NCBI RefSeq assembly: GCF_001969365.1
Contig: NZ_CP019312.1
Coordinates: 3,224,001 to 3,288,000 of the forward strand
Origin: Tateyamaria omphalii
GTDB lineage: Bacteria; Pseudomonadota; Alphaproteobacteria; Rhodobacterales; Rhodobacteraceae
Direction of reading: 5' to 3'
Length of the DNA: 64,000 nt
Positions 47,175 to 55,278 of the stretch are shown piece by piece. The notes under the pieces were generated by a model. It did not search any database. It was not told the origin of the DNA and saw only the letters and a list, made by a program, of their open reading frames with translations. The position numbers were made by a program, and so were the translations under genes. How positions within the stretch are numbered: position 1 is the first letter of the stretch; each line of letters opens with the position of its first letter.

Positions 47175-48560
47175 TTAGTAGCGGTAGTGTTCCGGCTTGA
47201 ACGGACCTTCGGGTGCGACACCGATATAGGCGGCCTGGTCCGGATCCATCTTCGTCAGCTTGACGCCGATGCGGTCCAGATGCAGGCGCGCCACCTTTTC
47301 ATCCAGATGCTTGGGCAGAATGTAGACGTCATTCTCGTAATGCTCGTTCCGGGTCCACAGTTCGATCTGCGCCAGCACCTGATTGGTGAAGGACGCGGAC
47401 ATCACGAACGACGGGTGACCCGTCGCATTGCCCAGGTTCAGCAAACGACCCTCGGACAGCAGGATGATGCGGTTGCCCGAAGGCATCTCGATCATATCCA
47501 CCTGTTCCTTGATGTTGGTCCACTTGTGGTTCTTCAGGCTGGCCACCTGGATCTCGTTGTCGAAATGGCCGATGTTCCCGACAATGGCCATGTCCTTCAT
47601 CTCGCGCATGTGCTCGATGCGGATCACGTCCTTGTTGCCAGTGGTGGTGATAAAGATGTCGGCGTCCAGGTTCTCTTCCAGCAGAACAACCTCGAACCCG
47701 TCCATCGCCGCCTGAAGCGCACAGATCGGATCAACCTCTGTCACCTTCACGCGCGCACCCGCACCGCTCAAGCTGGCGGCCGAACCCTTGCCCACGTCAC
47801 CATACCCCATAACAACAGCAACCTTGCCGGCCATCATGGTGTCCGTCGCGCGGCGAATACCGTCGACCAGCGATTCCTTACAGCCATACTTGTTGTCGAA
47901 CTTCGACTTGGTCACGCTGTCATTCACGTTGATGGCGGGGAAGGGCAGCTGCCCTTGCTTCACCAGATCATACAGGCGGTGCACACCGGTGGTCGTCTCT
48001 TCGGACACGCCCTTGATCTGGTCACGCATCTTGGTGAACCATCCGGGGCTCTGCTCCATGCGCTTGGCGATCTGCGCCTTGATAACGGTCTCTTCTTCCG
48101 ACGTGGGCACGGGAATGATCTCTTCGCCCGCCTCGGCCCGCGCACCCAACAGAACATACAGGGTCGCATCGCCACCATCGTCCAGGATCATGTTCGGCCC
48201 ATCGGCAAACTGGAACGACCGGTCCAGGTAATCCCAATGCTCTTCCAGGGACTGCCCCTTGATGGCAAAGACAGGCGTCCCGCCCGCCGCGATGGCCGCC
48301 GCCGCATGATCCTGTGTCGAAAAGATGTTGCACGACGCCCAACGCACATCGGCGCCCAGCTCTACCAGCGTCTCAATCAGAACAGCCGTCTGGATCGTCA
48401 TGTGAAGTGACCCGACAATGCGCGCACCGCTCAGCGGTTTGCTTTCGCCATATTCCACGCGGCACGCCATCAGGCCCGGCATCTCGGTTTCGGCGATATC
48501 CAATTCCTTGCGGCCATAATCAGCCAGCGCAATGTCCTTGACGATGTAATCCTGCGACAT
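47175..48560 (-). CDS. ahcY: Adenosylhomocysteinase
   Basis: A 461-residue NAD-dependent hydrolase that splits S-adenosylhomocysteine to homocysteine and adenosine, keeping methyltransferases uninhibited. Seen: [29 protein letters not shown] in pieces typical of SAHH (near 50-78), [25 protein letters not shown] near 180, NAD motif [20 protein letters not shown] near 215-234, and the C-terminal [25 protein letters not shown]. Length of the bacterial type with the 40-residue insert. A small secreted-protein gene lies directly upstream. Confidence 0.98.
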   Translation of the reverse strand: MSQDYIVKDIALADYGRKELDIAETEMPGLMACRVEYGESKPLSGARIVGSLHMTIQTAVLIETLVELGADVRWASCNIFSTQDHAAAAIAAGGTPVFAIKGQSLEEHWDYLDRSFQFADGPNMILDDGGDATLYVLLGARAEAGEEIIPVPTSEEETVIKAQIAKRMEQSPGWFTKMRDQIKGVSEETTTGVHRLYDLVKQGQLPFPAINVNDSVTKSKFDNKYGCKESLVDGIRRATDTMMAGKVAVVMGYGDVGKGSAASLSGAGARVKVTEVDPICALQAAMDGFEVVLLEENLDADIFITTTGNKDVIRIEHMREMKDMAIVGNIGHFDNEIQVASLKNHKWTNIKEQVDMIEMPSGNRIILLSEGRLLNLGNATGHPSFVMSASFTNQVLAQIELWTRNEHYENDVYILPKHLDEKVARLHLDRIGVKLTKMDPDQAAYIGVAPEGPFKPEHYRY

Positions 48561-48599
48561 CCGTTTGTCCTTTCAAATCCGGTTGTCGCGCAGATAGCA

Positions 48600-48635
48600 C
48601 TGACCCCCCTCCGGGGCAATCGCCCTGAGGGTCAG
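48600..48635 (-). other. Stem structure between the small secreted-protein gene and ahcY
   Basis: Minus strand: CTGACCC, TCA, GGGC-GATT-GCCC, spacer, GGGTCAG. The outer 7-base stem includes the stop codon of the upstream gene. No T-run follows, so it may be a weak terminator or a leader structure of ahcY. It does not match the SAH riboswitch core I know. Confidence 0.45.
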
Positions 48636-49003
48636 GACGCGTCGGATGTCAAAAGGTCAAGAAAGGCAAGGGCCGAGCGGGGCGCCGCATCACCCTTCTC
48701 CCGCAAGATCCGCTCAAACGCCACGATGGGATCATCGCTCGCGCTCCAGTTCTCACCCTGACTCAGAACGCAGGCGCGGTCGTCGCTGCCCAACTCCATC
48801 AACGTCCATGTGCCGGTCGCCTCGGACGCCCATAATTGCTGATCCGCGGCCCAGGCCCCTGCAACAGGCGTCTCGCCATACCAGTCGATCAACGCCGCCT
48901 CCATTTCGGCGGCCTCCATACAGACAGGATTGGCCAGCACTGCGGTCGCGGTCGCGAGCGGTGCAAGAGATGTCAGAACCAGGGCTTTCAGAACGTGTTG
49001 CAT
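48632..49003 (-). CDS. Small secreted hypothetical protein
   Basis: A 123-residue protein with a signal peptide (MQHVLKALVLTSLAPLATAT then AVLANPVCMEA; likely cut after ALAN-type site near 25). The mature part has two Cys (CMEAAEMEAALIDWYGETP and RACVLSQGENWS) that may form a disulfide. Not recognised as a named family. The start at 49003 is chosen for the signal peptide; the frame is open 47 codons further. Upstream of ahcY on the same strand and divergent from the HD hydrolase. Confidence 0.7.
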   Translation of the reverse strand: MQHVLKALVLTSLAPLATATAVLANPVCMEAAEMEAALIDWYGETPVAGAWAADQQLWASEATGTWTLMELGSDDRACVLSQGENWSASDDPIVAFERILREKGDAAPRSALAFLDLLTSDAS

Positions 49004-49132
49004 GTCAGATAAACGCCAAACTCCGGATTGTGTTCCCGACCCCAACACGGTCCCGACTGCCGCGCGCATCCACGCAACCGCTTCCCCACTGCGCACCCCT
49101 GCGCTAAGCACGGGGCAAGACCGGAGACAGAA

Positions 49133-49729
49133 ATGGCAAAACAACCCCGTGCATGGCAGCGCATGTTATCGGGCCGCAGGCTGGACCTGCTGGACCCCAC
49201 CCCCATGGATATCGAGATCGAGGACATCGCCCACGGCCTTGCCTTTGTCGCGCGCTGGAACGGACAGACAGCGGGGGACTACGCCTATTCCGTGGCCGAA
49301 CATTCGCTTTTGGTAGAGACGCTTTTTGGCCGTATCGCACCCAGCGCACCAGCGAAATGGCGGCTGGCGGCACTGCTGCACGATGCGCCCGAATACGTGA
49401 TCGGCGACATGATTTCACCGGTCAAGGCGGCTGTAGGTCCCGACTACAAACTGCTCGATGAACGGCTCGAGGCCGCCGTGCACATCCGCTTCGGCCTGCC
49501 CGCCAAGGTGCCGCAAACGATCAAGCGCCAGATCAAGAAGGCGGACCGCATCAGCGCCTGGATGGAGGCGACCCAGATCGCCGGCTTTACCGAGGCCGAA
49601 GCCAGCAAATTCTTCGGCAAACCCGACACGGCACTGACCCACGGCCTGCACATCGTGCTGCGCCCACCGGTCGAGACGCGCAATGCCTTCACCGCCCGCC
49701 ATGCCAGCTTGCTCAAGGATTGCACATGA
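49133..49729 (+). CDS. HD-domain hydrolase (YfbR-like)
   Basis: A 198-residue metal-dependent phosphohydrolase. HD-motif residues are seen as VAEHSLLVETLF (first His), LAALLHDAPEYVIGDM (His-Asp, near 83-98) and a later Asp in KKADRISAWMEATQ. It resembles the YfbR-type 5'-deoxynucleotidase group, but substrate is inferred. The stop overlaps the GNAT gene start (ATGA). ATG 49133 after GGAGACAG. Confidence 0.85.
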   Translation: MAKQPRAWQRMLSGRRLDLLDPTPMDIEIEDIAHGLAFVARWNGQTAGDYAYSVAEHSLLVETLFGRIAPSAPAKWRLAALLHDAPEYVIGDMISPVKAAVGPDYKLLDERLEAAVHIRFGLPAKVPQTIKRQIKKADRISAWMEATQIAGFTEAEASKFFGKPDTALTHGLHIVLRPPVETRNAFTARHASLLKDCT

Positions 49730-50211
49730 TCCACGTCCGCCCCGCCATCGCACTTGACGCCCCGTCCATGGCGTCGCTGCTCAACGCCATCATCGACAGG
49801 GGCGGAACGACCGCACTGACCACCAAGGTCTCCGGTGTGGACCTCGCTGACTGGATGGCCGCCAATGATGGGCGGGCCGCGTGGCATGTCGCCGTGAACC
49901 AGGCCGAACAGGTGGTGGGCTTCCAATGGATCGAACGCGCCAACTACCTCCCGCCCGAGGCAGCAGAGATCGCGACCTTCGTGCAAATGGGCCAGACCGG
50001 TCTCGGCATCGGGTCAAAGCTGTTCGATGCCACACGCAAGGCGGCCAAGGCCATCGGCTACACCTGGATCAACGCCAACATCCGCGCGGATAACGAGGGC
50101 GGGCTGATCTACTACCAGTCGCGCGGGTTTCAGGACTATGGCAGGTTAGACGGGTACGAGATGGCGAACGGCCAGATCGTGGACAAGATCCTCAAGCGCT
50201 ACGACCTCTAA
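49726..50211 (+). CDS. GNAT family N-acetyltransferase
   Basis: A 161-residue acetyltransferase: MIHVRPAIALDAPSMASLLNAII, a motif-A-like region FVQMGQTGLGIGSKLFDATRKAAKAIG (near 85-111), and YYQSRGFQDYGRLDGYEMANG near the end. The pattern IRPAxxxDxxxI and the C-terminal YxxRGF are typical of GNAT proteins acting on small amines or phosphinothricin-like compounds; substrate unknown. Translationally coupled to the HD hydrolase (4-base overlap). Confidence 0.87.
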   Translation: MIHVRPAIALDAPSMASLLNAIIDRGGTTALTTKVSGVDLADWMAANDGRAAWHVAVNQAEQVVGFQWIERANYLPPEAAEIATFVQMGQTGLGIGSKLFDATRKAAKAIGYTWINANIRADNEGGLIYYQSRGFQDYGRLDGYEMANGQIVDKILKRYDL

Positions 50212-50218
50212 GCCGGAT

Positions 50219-50273
50219 GTGCACCAAGACGGTGCACGGGGTGTGCACACTCGGTGTACGGGTTGTGCACACG
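50219..50273. repeat. Phased GTGCAC palindrome array with a 22-bp tandem duplication
   Basis: GTGCAC begins at 50219, 50232, 50243 and 50265, with a one-base variant GTGTAC at 50254; the spacings are 13, 11, 11 and 11 bases. Bases 50230-50251 and 50252-50273 are tandem 22-base units that differ at three positions. It lies just after the GNAT stop, in the convergent gap before regA. Confidence 0.75.
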
Positions 50274-50339
50274 GCTCATATCCCGGCAGTTTTCAAAAAC
50301 TGAAAACTATATCCAACCACAAAATCGTCTGCGGTCCAC

Positions 50340-50398
50340 TTCTCTGGTTTGAAAAATCCTCGGGGGGAGGCCGCAGGCCGGGGGGCAGACAGCCCCCC
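50340..50398 (+). repeat. Dispersed 3'-end repeat, family 1, copy E
   Basis: Head TTCTCTGGTTTGAAAAATCC (diverged), then CGGGGGGA, stem GGCC-GCA-GGCC (50369-50379) and stem GGGGGGC-AGACA-GCCCCCC (50380-50398). It ends 9 bases before the regA stop and may terminate regA on the minus strand. Confidence 0.6.
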
Positions 50399-50407
50399 TC
50401 TGAGCTC

Positions 50408-50962
50408 TCAACGCGGCGAACGTTTCGCCAGGATGCGCTGCAAGGTCCGCCGGTGCATGTTCAACCGCCGCGCCGTTTCGGACACGTTGCGATCGCACAG
50501 TTCATAGACGCGCTGAATATGTTCCCACCGCACGCGGTCGGCGCTCATCGGGTTCTCCGGTGGCGGCGGCAGGTCGTCACCGGTGGCCAGCAAGGCGTTG
50601 GTGATGTCGGTCGCATCCGCAGGCTTTGACAGGTAATCCGTGGCCCCGATCTTGACCGCTGCGACAGCCGTCGCAATGGCGCCGTAGCCGGTCAGAACAA
50701 CCACGCGCGCATCGGGCCGCTTGTCCCGCAACACCTCGACCACGTCGAGGCCGTTGCCATCCTCAAGCCGCAAATCAACCACGGCATAGGCCGGGGGGCG
50801 GGCGGTCGCGATGGCTTTGCCAGCGGTGACGCTGTCTGCGGTCTCAATCTCAAAACCGCGCTTCTCCATCGCTTTGGCCAGCCGCCGCAGAAACGGCTCA
50901 TCGTCGTCAACCAACAAGAGCGATTTGTCCGCGCCCAAGTCACGCATTGCCGCTTCGGCCAT
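50408..50962 (-). CDS. regA: Redox response regulator RegA/PrrA/ActR
   Basis: A 184-residue response regulator: receiver domain with SLLLVDDDEPFLRRLAKAME (acidic pocket near 19-21), phospho-acceptor Asp63 in AVVDLRL, and LSKPADATD with the conserved Lys; Pro-rich linker PPPPENP; C-terminal Fis-type helix-turn-helix NVSETARRLNMHRRTLQRILAKR. Length and Asp63 equal those of Rhodobacter RegA. It answers RegB and controls photosynthesis, respiration, nitrogen and carbon genes by redox state. It lies downstream of senC on the minus strand, with regB divergent; no hvrA follows. Confidence 0.95.
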   Translation of the reverse strand: MAEAAMRDLGADKSLLLVDDDEPFLRRLAKAMEKRGFEIETADSVTAGKAIATARPPAYAVVDLRLEDGNGLDVVEVLRDKRPDARVVVLTGYGAIATAVAAVKIGATDYLSKPADATDITNALLATGDDLPPPPENPMSADRVRWEHIQRVYELCDRNVSETARRLNMHRRTLQRILAKRSPR

Positions 50963-51046
50963 CGAATTCTCCAGTTCCCGCTTATTTTTCTGGCTGAAGA
51001 TGAATATGGCGCGCGGAGCCTGCGGGGTCAAATTTTTCCGGCGATA

Positions 51047-51667
51047 TCAGGCGTTTTCGACAAAGCAGGCAACACGGTCCGCCATGGCATCCGCGCCGAT
51101 GTCGCGGCGGAAAAACTCAACAAAACCATGCTCCGGCAGCACCAGGTACGTAAAGGTTGAGTGATCGACGAGGTAAAATTCGTCCGATTTGTCATGTGCC
51201 TTGTAATAGGTCCGGTAGGCCTTGCTTGCGGCATCGGTCTGTTCCAGCGACCCGGTCAGGCCAATCATCTTCTCATGCAGGTTGTAGGCAAAGTCGCCCA
51301 CGATGTCGGGCGTGTCCCGCTCGGGGTCGATCGAGATAAAGACCGGCGTCACCGAAACGCCGCGCTCCGCCAGCACATCAACCGCTTCCGCGTTGCGGGC
51401 GGTATCCAGTGGGCAGACATCGGGGCAGAAAGTGTATCCGAAATAGATCAGGCTCGGCTCGGTGATGACATCCTGGTCCGTGACGGTCTGGCCTTCGGCA
51501 TTGACCAGTTCGAACGGACCCCCGATCCCGTTGCCGTCACCGGCCACCTGGGTCGCGTTGCACTGGGCAAACGCCGTGTCCTCGCCCCCCGATTGTGTCA
51601 CCCACCAGATCCCCCCAAGAAAAAGGGCCGCGACAAGGGCTGCAACGGGTGCGATGATACGGGTCAT
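51047..51667 (-). CDS. senC: SCO1/SenC family copper chaperone
   Basis: A 206-residue thioredoxin-fold protein anchored by an N-terminal membrane segment (MTRIIAPVAALVAALFLGG, residues 1-22). Copper ligands are the CxxxC in GYTFCPDVCPLD (near 78-82) and a His in YLVDHSTFTYLVL near 170. It helps assemble CuA of cytochrome c oxidase, on the periplasmic side. Between regB and regA, as in Rhodobacter (regB / senC-regA). Confidence 0.94.
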   Translation of the reverse strand: MTRIIAPVAALVAALFLGGIWWVTQSGGEDTAFAQCNATQVAGDGNGIGGPFELVNAEGQTVTDQDVITEPSLIYFGYTFCPDVCPLDTARNAEAVDVLAERGVSVTPVFISIDPERDTPDIVGDFAYNLHEKMIGLTGSLEQTDAASKAYRTYYKAHDKSDEFYLVDHSTFTYLVLPEHGFVEFFRRDIGADAMADRVACFVENA

Positions 51668-51717
51668 GTTCGGCCTCCGGGCTAGAGTTGTATCCTAGCT
51701 AACAATCCGCGGCGCGT

Positions 51718-51746
51718 GTTCAATAAACGACGCGTTCAATAAACGA
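51718..51746 (+). promoter_or_regulatory. 13-base direct repeat upstream of regB
   Basis: GTTCAATAAACGA occurs at 51718-51730 and 51734-51746, identical copies with a 16-base period, ending 12 bases before the regB ATG, in the regB-senC divergent region. Also GCTAG-N9-CTAGC at 51681-51699. Operator candidate or a recent small duplication in the leader. Confidence 0.45.
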
Positions 51747-51758
51747 AGAAGTGACACA

Positions 51759-53156
51759 ATGGCGCAACCCGACTTTGGCCTGCTGACCGGCCAGCAAAGA
51801 TCGAACTGGATTCGCCTGCGCACGATGATCCTTCTGCGCTGGGTGGCGATCGTCGGCCAGCTTGTGGCGCTGACGGTCGCACAACGGCTCTACGGCCTGC
51901 AGCTTGAACTGGGCCTGTGCTACCTCGCCGTCGGTGTTTCTGTCATAGGCAACCTGATCGCCATCTTTGTGTTTCCTGAAAACAAGCGCCTGAACGAAGG
52001 CGAAAACATGATGATGGTCCTCTTCGACGTCCTGCAGCTTGGGTTCCTGCTGTTTCTCACCGGCGGCCTGCACAACCCGTTTGCATTGCTCTTGCTGGGG
52101 CCTGTCACGATCTCTGCCGCGGTTTTGACGACCCGATCGACGCTTCTTGTCGGCGCCACGGCCATCGTGATCGTGACGATTCTGTCCGAATACCACCTGC
52201 CCCTGCGCACGCAGCAGGGGTTCATCCTGCGCATCCCCGACCTGTTTGTCTTTGGCAACTGGATCGCCTTGGTGATCGCGATCTGTTTTATCGGCCTGTA
52301 TTCGCGCCGCGTCACATCAGAGATTCACTCGATGTCGGACGCCCTGTCCGCCACGCAGCTTGCGCTGTCCCGTGAACAAAAGCTGACCGATCTGGGTGGC
52401 GTCGTTGCCGCGGCGGCGCACGAGTTGGGCACGCCCCTTGCCACCATAAAACTGACAAGCGCCGAGTTGATCGAAGAGTTGGACGACAGGCCAGAACTGA
52501 AAGAAGACGCCGCGTTGATCCGCGAGCAGGCGGATCGTTGCCGTGACATCCTGCGCGACATGGGTCGCGCCGGGAAGGATGACCTGCACCTCCGGCAGGC
52601 GCCTTTGATGACCGTTGTGCAAGAGGCAGCAGAACCGCACACGCACCGCGGCAAGGCCGTGGAGTACACGCACGACCCCGATGCCGGGGACGAGATCGAC
52701 CAACCTGCCATTCTACGCCAACCCGAGATCATCCACGGCCTGCGCAACCTTGTTCAGAACGCCGTCGACTTCGCCCGCTCCACCGTCTGGATCGAAGCGC
52801 ATTGGACGGATACCCAAATCACCATTCGCATCATGGATGACGGTCGTGGGTTCCCGCCACAGCTTCTGGGTCGCATCGGTGATCCCTTTGTCCGCCGTCG
52901 CAAGACGTCGTCGGAACGCGCCCAGCGCCCGGAATACGAGGGGATGGGCCTGGGGTTGTTCATTGCCAAGACATTGCTGGAACGGTCTGGCGCCGAACTG
53001 GCCTTTGCAAACGGCGCGGACCCTTACGGCGCGTGGCGGCCAAACGACACGCATATCGGCGCAATTGTCGAGGTCACGTGGCCTCGCGAAACCGTTGACG
53101 CGCGTCAGGGCAAGAACGCGATCACTATAGGTCAAAACGAACCCATCCGAACCTGA
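51759..53156 (+). CDS. regB: Redox sensor histidine kinase RegB/PrrB/ActS
   Basis: A 465-residue membrane sensor kinase with six N-terminal membrane segments (25-185). The quinone-binding heptapeptide GGLHNPF is at 102-108, phospho-acceptor His221 in AAAHELGTPLATIKL, and the redox-active Cys261 in ADRCRDILRDMGRAGKDD; these match Rhodobacter His225 and Cys265. ATPase motifs: RNLVQNAVDFA (N box), MDDGRGFP and GMGLGLFIAKTLLE. It phosphorylates RegA under reducing conditions. Divergent from senC-regA. Confidence 0.97.
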   Translation: MAQPDFGLLTGQQRSNWIRLRTMILLRWVAIVGQLVALTVAQRLYGLQLELGLCYLAVGVSVIGNLIAIFVFPENKRLNEGENMMMVLFDVLQLGFLLFLTGGLHNPFALLLLGPVTISAAVLTTRSTLLVGATAIVIVTILSEYHLPLRTQQGFILRIPDLFVFGNWIALVIAICFIGLYSRRVTSEIHSMSDALSATQLALSREQKLTDLGGVVAAAAHELGTPLATIKLTSAELIEELDDRPELKEDAALIREQADRCRDILRDMGRAGKDDLHLRQAPLMTVVQEAAEPHTHRGKAVEYTHDPDAGDEIDQPAILRQPEIIHGLRNLVQNAVDFARSTVWIEAHWTDTQITIRIMDDGRGFPPQLLGRIGDPFVRRRKTSSERAQRPEYEGMGLGLFIAKTLLERSGAELAFANGADPYGAWRPNDTHIGAIVEVTWPRETVDARQGKNAITIGQNEPIRT

Positions 53157-53239
53157 AATCCATTGATTTTGAAACACGCGTTAAGTCCGCGTTAACGATC
53201 ATTACCTAATAGTGTCATTGGGTGGCGAAAGGTCGCGTT

Positions 53240-54760
53240 ATGGCAATCTTGGAACTGATTGTGGTGGTTTGCTCTGCCCTGTGCGCGGTCGCCGCCGGCG
53301 TGCTTTTCTTGCGGCGCGCGCCGCTTGAAACAACGTCCGAACCAGGATCGCAAACCTATGGGATGAGCCTGCTGTTTGACGGCGTCGATCTACATCACGC
53401 CACTCCCGAAGCAGAAACGACGCTGCAAAGGCAGTCGGGCAAGACGGACTGGCAGGCTTTGAAAGCGGGGCTGGGCGCGCGGTTTCCGGGTTTGCCGGAT
53501 GCGGCGGAGCTGCCCAATGTCGAAGTTCTGACGCTTCCGGCCGCAAGCCATGGCGACGACGCCGTCCTGCGCCTGCACCGTGAAGCCGAGATGACGCGGG
53601 TCGAGCTGGACGACACGACACCCGCCGATCCAACCGCGCAACACAAACTAAGCATGTTGCAATTCGAACTGGACACATTGCGGCTGGCCGCGACCGAAGC
53701 GCCATACCCAATATGGCTGGTCGATGATGCCAAGACAATCTGCTGGCGCAACACGGCTTACAGATCCCTTCAAGCCGCAATGCACGGCACTGATGATGAC
53801 GCCCAGACCGAAGTGTTTCATTTCACGCCAAGCGACGTAAGTGGAAAAACCTCCGTCCGGGTGCCGGTCAAAATGGACCGAAACGGAACGACCGAATGGT
53901 ACACCGTCACAGCGACCGAAGCAGGCACGTCCACCGTATTTCATGCCGTCGACATCAATGCAGTCATTCAGGCCGAGGTTGCCCAGCGCAATTTCGTGCA
54001 AACGCTGGCCAAAACCTTTGCGCAGCTGTCTATCGGGTTGGCGATCTTTGACCGCAACGGGCAGTTGGCGCTGTTCAACCCGGCCTTGGTCGATCTGACA
54101 TCGCTGCCAGCCGAATTCCTGAGCGGGCGGCCAGACATGTTGTCCTTCTTTGACCGTCTGCGCGACAATCGCGTGATGCCGGAACCGAAGAATTATGGGT
54201 CTTGGCGGCAGGAAATATCGGAAATGATCAATGCCGCATCGCATGGCAGTTATCACGAGACCTGGAACCTGGACACAGGGCACACATACCGGGTCAGCGG
54301 GCGGCCCCACCCGGACGGCGCCATAGCCTTTCTGATTGAGGATATCACCGCGGAAATCTCACTCACCCGGAATTTCCGTGCCGAGTTGGAGCTTGGACAG
54401 TCCCTGATGGACACATTCGACGACGCACTTGTCGTGTTTTCCTCCGCGGGCGTCCTGACATTCTGCAACGCGGCCTATCGCGAGATGTGGAAACTTGATC
54501 CCGACAACAGCTTTGCCGACGTGACAATCGTGGACAGCCTGCAGGCATGGCAGGAAAAATGCGCACCTGATCCCGCATGGGGCGACATGCGCGACTACGT
54601 CATGAAGTGCGGTGAACGCGCCGCCTGGGATGTGGATTTGAAACACCATGACATGGGACCGATCCGAGCACAGGTTTCGCCTATTGCATCCGGTGCAACG
54701 CTCATCCGGTTCACGGAGTTCGCACATATCGCGGCCAGCCCGGTCGCCGAATTGACCTGA
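53240..54760 (+). CDS. divL: DivL-like PAS-domain protein lacking the kinase part
   Basis: A 506-residue protein: N-terminal membrane anchor (2-24, ILELIVVVCSALCAVAAGVLF), a spacer, then three PAS-like domains (about 135-235 with YPIWLVDDAKTICWRNTAYR; 255-365 with GLAIFDRNGQLALFNPALV; 385-490 with ALVVFSSAGVLTFCNAAYREMW). There is no DHp or ATPase domain. It lies directly before tsaE, amgK and murU, a place often held by divL in alphaproteobacteria, and a kinase-less DivL acts on CtrA phosphorylation in Rhodobacter capsulatus. ATG 53240 with GAAAGG upstream; GTG at 53222 is an alternative. Confidence 0.75.
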   Translation: MAILELIVVVCSALCAVAAGVLFLRRAPLETTSEPGSQTYGMSLLFDGVDLHHATPEAETTLQRQSGKTDWQALKAGLGARFPGLPDAAELPNVEVLTLPAASHGDDAVLRLHREAEMTRVELDDTTPADPTAQHKLSMLQFELDTLRLAATEAPYPIWLVDDAKTICWRNTAYRSLQAAMHGTDDDAQTEVFHFTPSDVSGKTSVRVPVKMDRNGTTEWYTVTATEAGTSTVFHAVDINAVIQAEVAQRNFVQTLAKTFAQLSIGLAIFDRNGQLALFNPALVDLTSLPAEFLSGRPDMLSFFDRLRDNRVMPEPKNYGSWRQEISEMINAASHGSYHETWNLDTGHTYRVSGRPHPDGAIAFLIEDITAEISLTRNFRAELELGQSLMDTFDDALVVFSSAGVLTFCNAAYREMWKLDPDNSFADVTIVDSLQAWQEKCAPDPAWGDMRDYVMKCGERAAWDVDLKHHDMGPIRAQVSPIASGATLIRFTEFAHIAASPVAELT

Positions 54761-54804
54761 CCATTCCAACTTGCAGCGGCAGGCAATGGCGGTAGGTTGG
54801 CAAA

Positions 54805-55278
54805 ATGACGACCGCCCCCCTGACCCTGCATTGGCCGACCGAGGACGACACCGCACGCGCTGCGCGCGCGATTGGCGCGAACATGCAGCCCGGCGATGTG
54901 ATTTTGCTGGAGGGTGATGTCGGCGCCGGGAAGACCCACCTTGCCCGTGCCCTGATCCAGTCGCTTATGACTGAGCCGGAAGACGTGCCGTCACCCACAT
55001 TTACGCTGGTGCAGATCTATGACACCAGGAACGGGCCGTTGTGGCATACGGATCTGTACAGAATTTCCGCAGATACGGAGATTGACGAGTTGGGCTTGTT
55101 CGACGCTTTCGAAACCGCGATGTGTCTGGTCGAATGGCCAGATCGGCTGGGCATGATGACCCCGAAACATGCGCTTACCATCAGCATCGAAACGCAAGGC
55201 GATGCGCGATCTGCTCGGCTGTCGTGGACAGACCCGCGCTGGGCAAACCGCCTGAACGAGGTGGCGCACAGTGCCTGA
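54805..55278 (+). CDS. tsaE: tRNA threonylcarbamoyladenosine biosynthesis ATPase TsaE
   Basis: A 157-residue P-loop ATPase of the t6A complex. Walker A is LLEGDVGAGKTHLARALI (near 33-50); PSPTFTLVQIYDT near 63-75 is the TsaE switch-like motif; WHTDLYRIS and DELGLFDAFETAMCLVEWPDRLG follow in family form. Works with TsaD (encoded at 41148-42242). The amgK gene starts inside its last codons, so the genes are coupled. Confidence 0.95.
   Translation: MTTAPLTLHWPTEDDTARAARAIGANMQPGDVILLEGDVGAGKTHLARALIQSLMTEPEDVPSPTFTLVQIYDTRNGPLWHTDLYRISADTEIDELGLFDAFETAMCLVEWPDRLGMMTPKHALTISIETQGDARSARLSWTDPRWANRLNEVAHSA

Noticed and set aside
48561..48631. SAH riboswitch before ahcY
   Set aside because: The 70-base gap has a stem (48600-48635) but not the conserved SAH-riboswitch core sequences as I know them, and the stem includes the stop codon of the upstream gene.
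51700..51735. RegA binding site in the regB-senC gap
   Set aside because: GCGGC and GACGC blocks are present, but their spacing (about 14) is outside the 5-9 range of the published RegA pattern.
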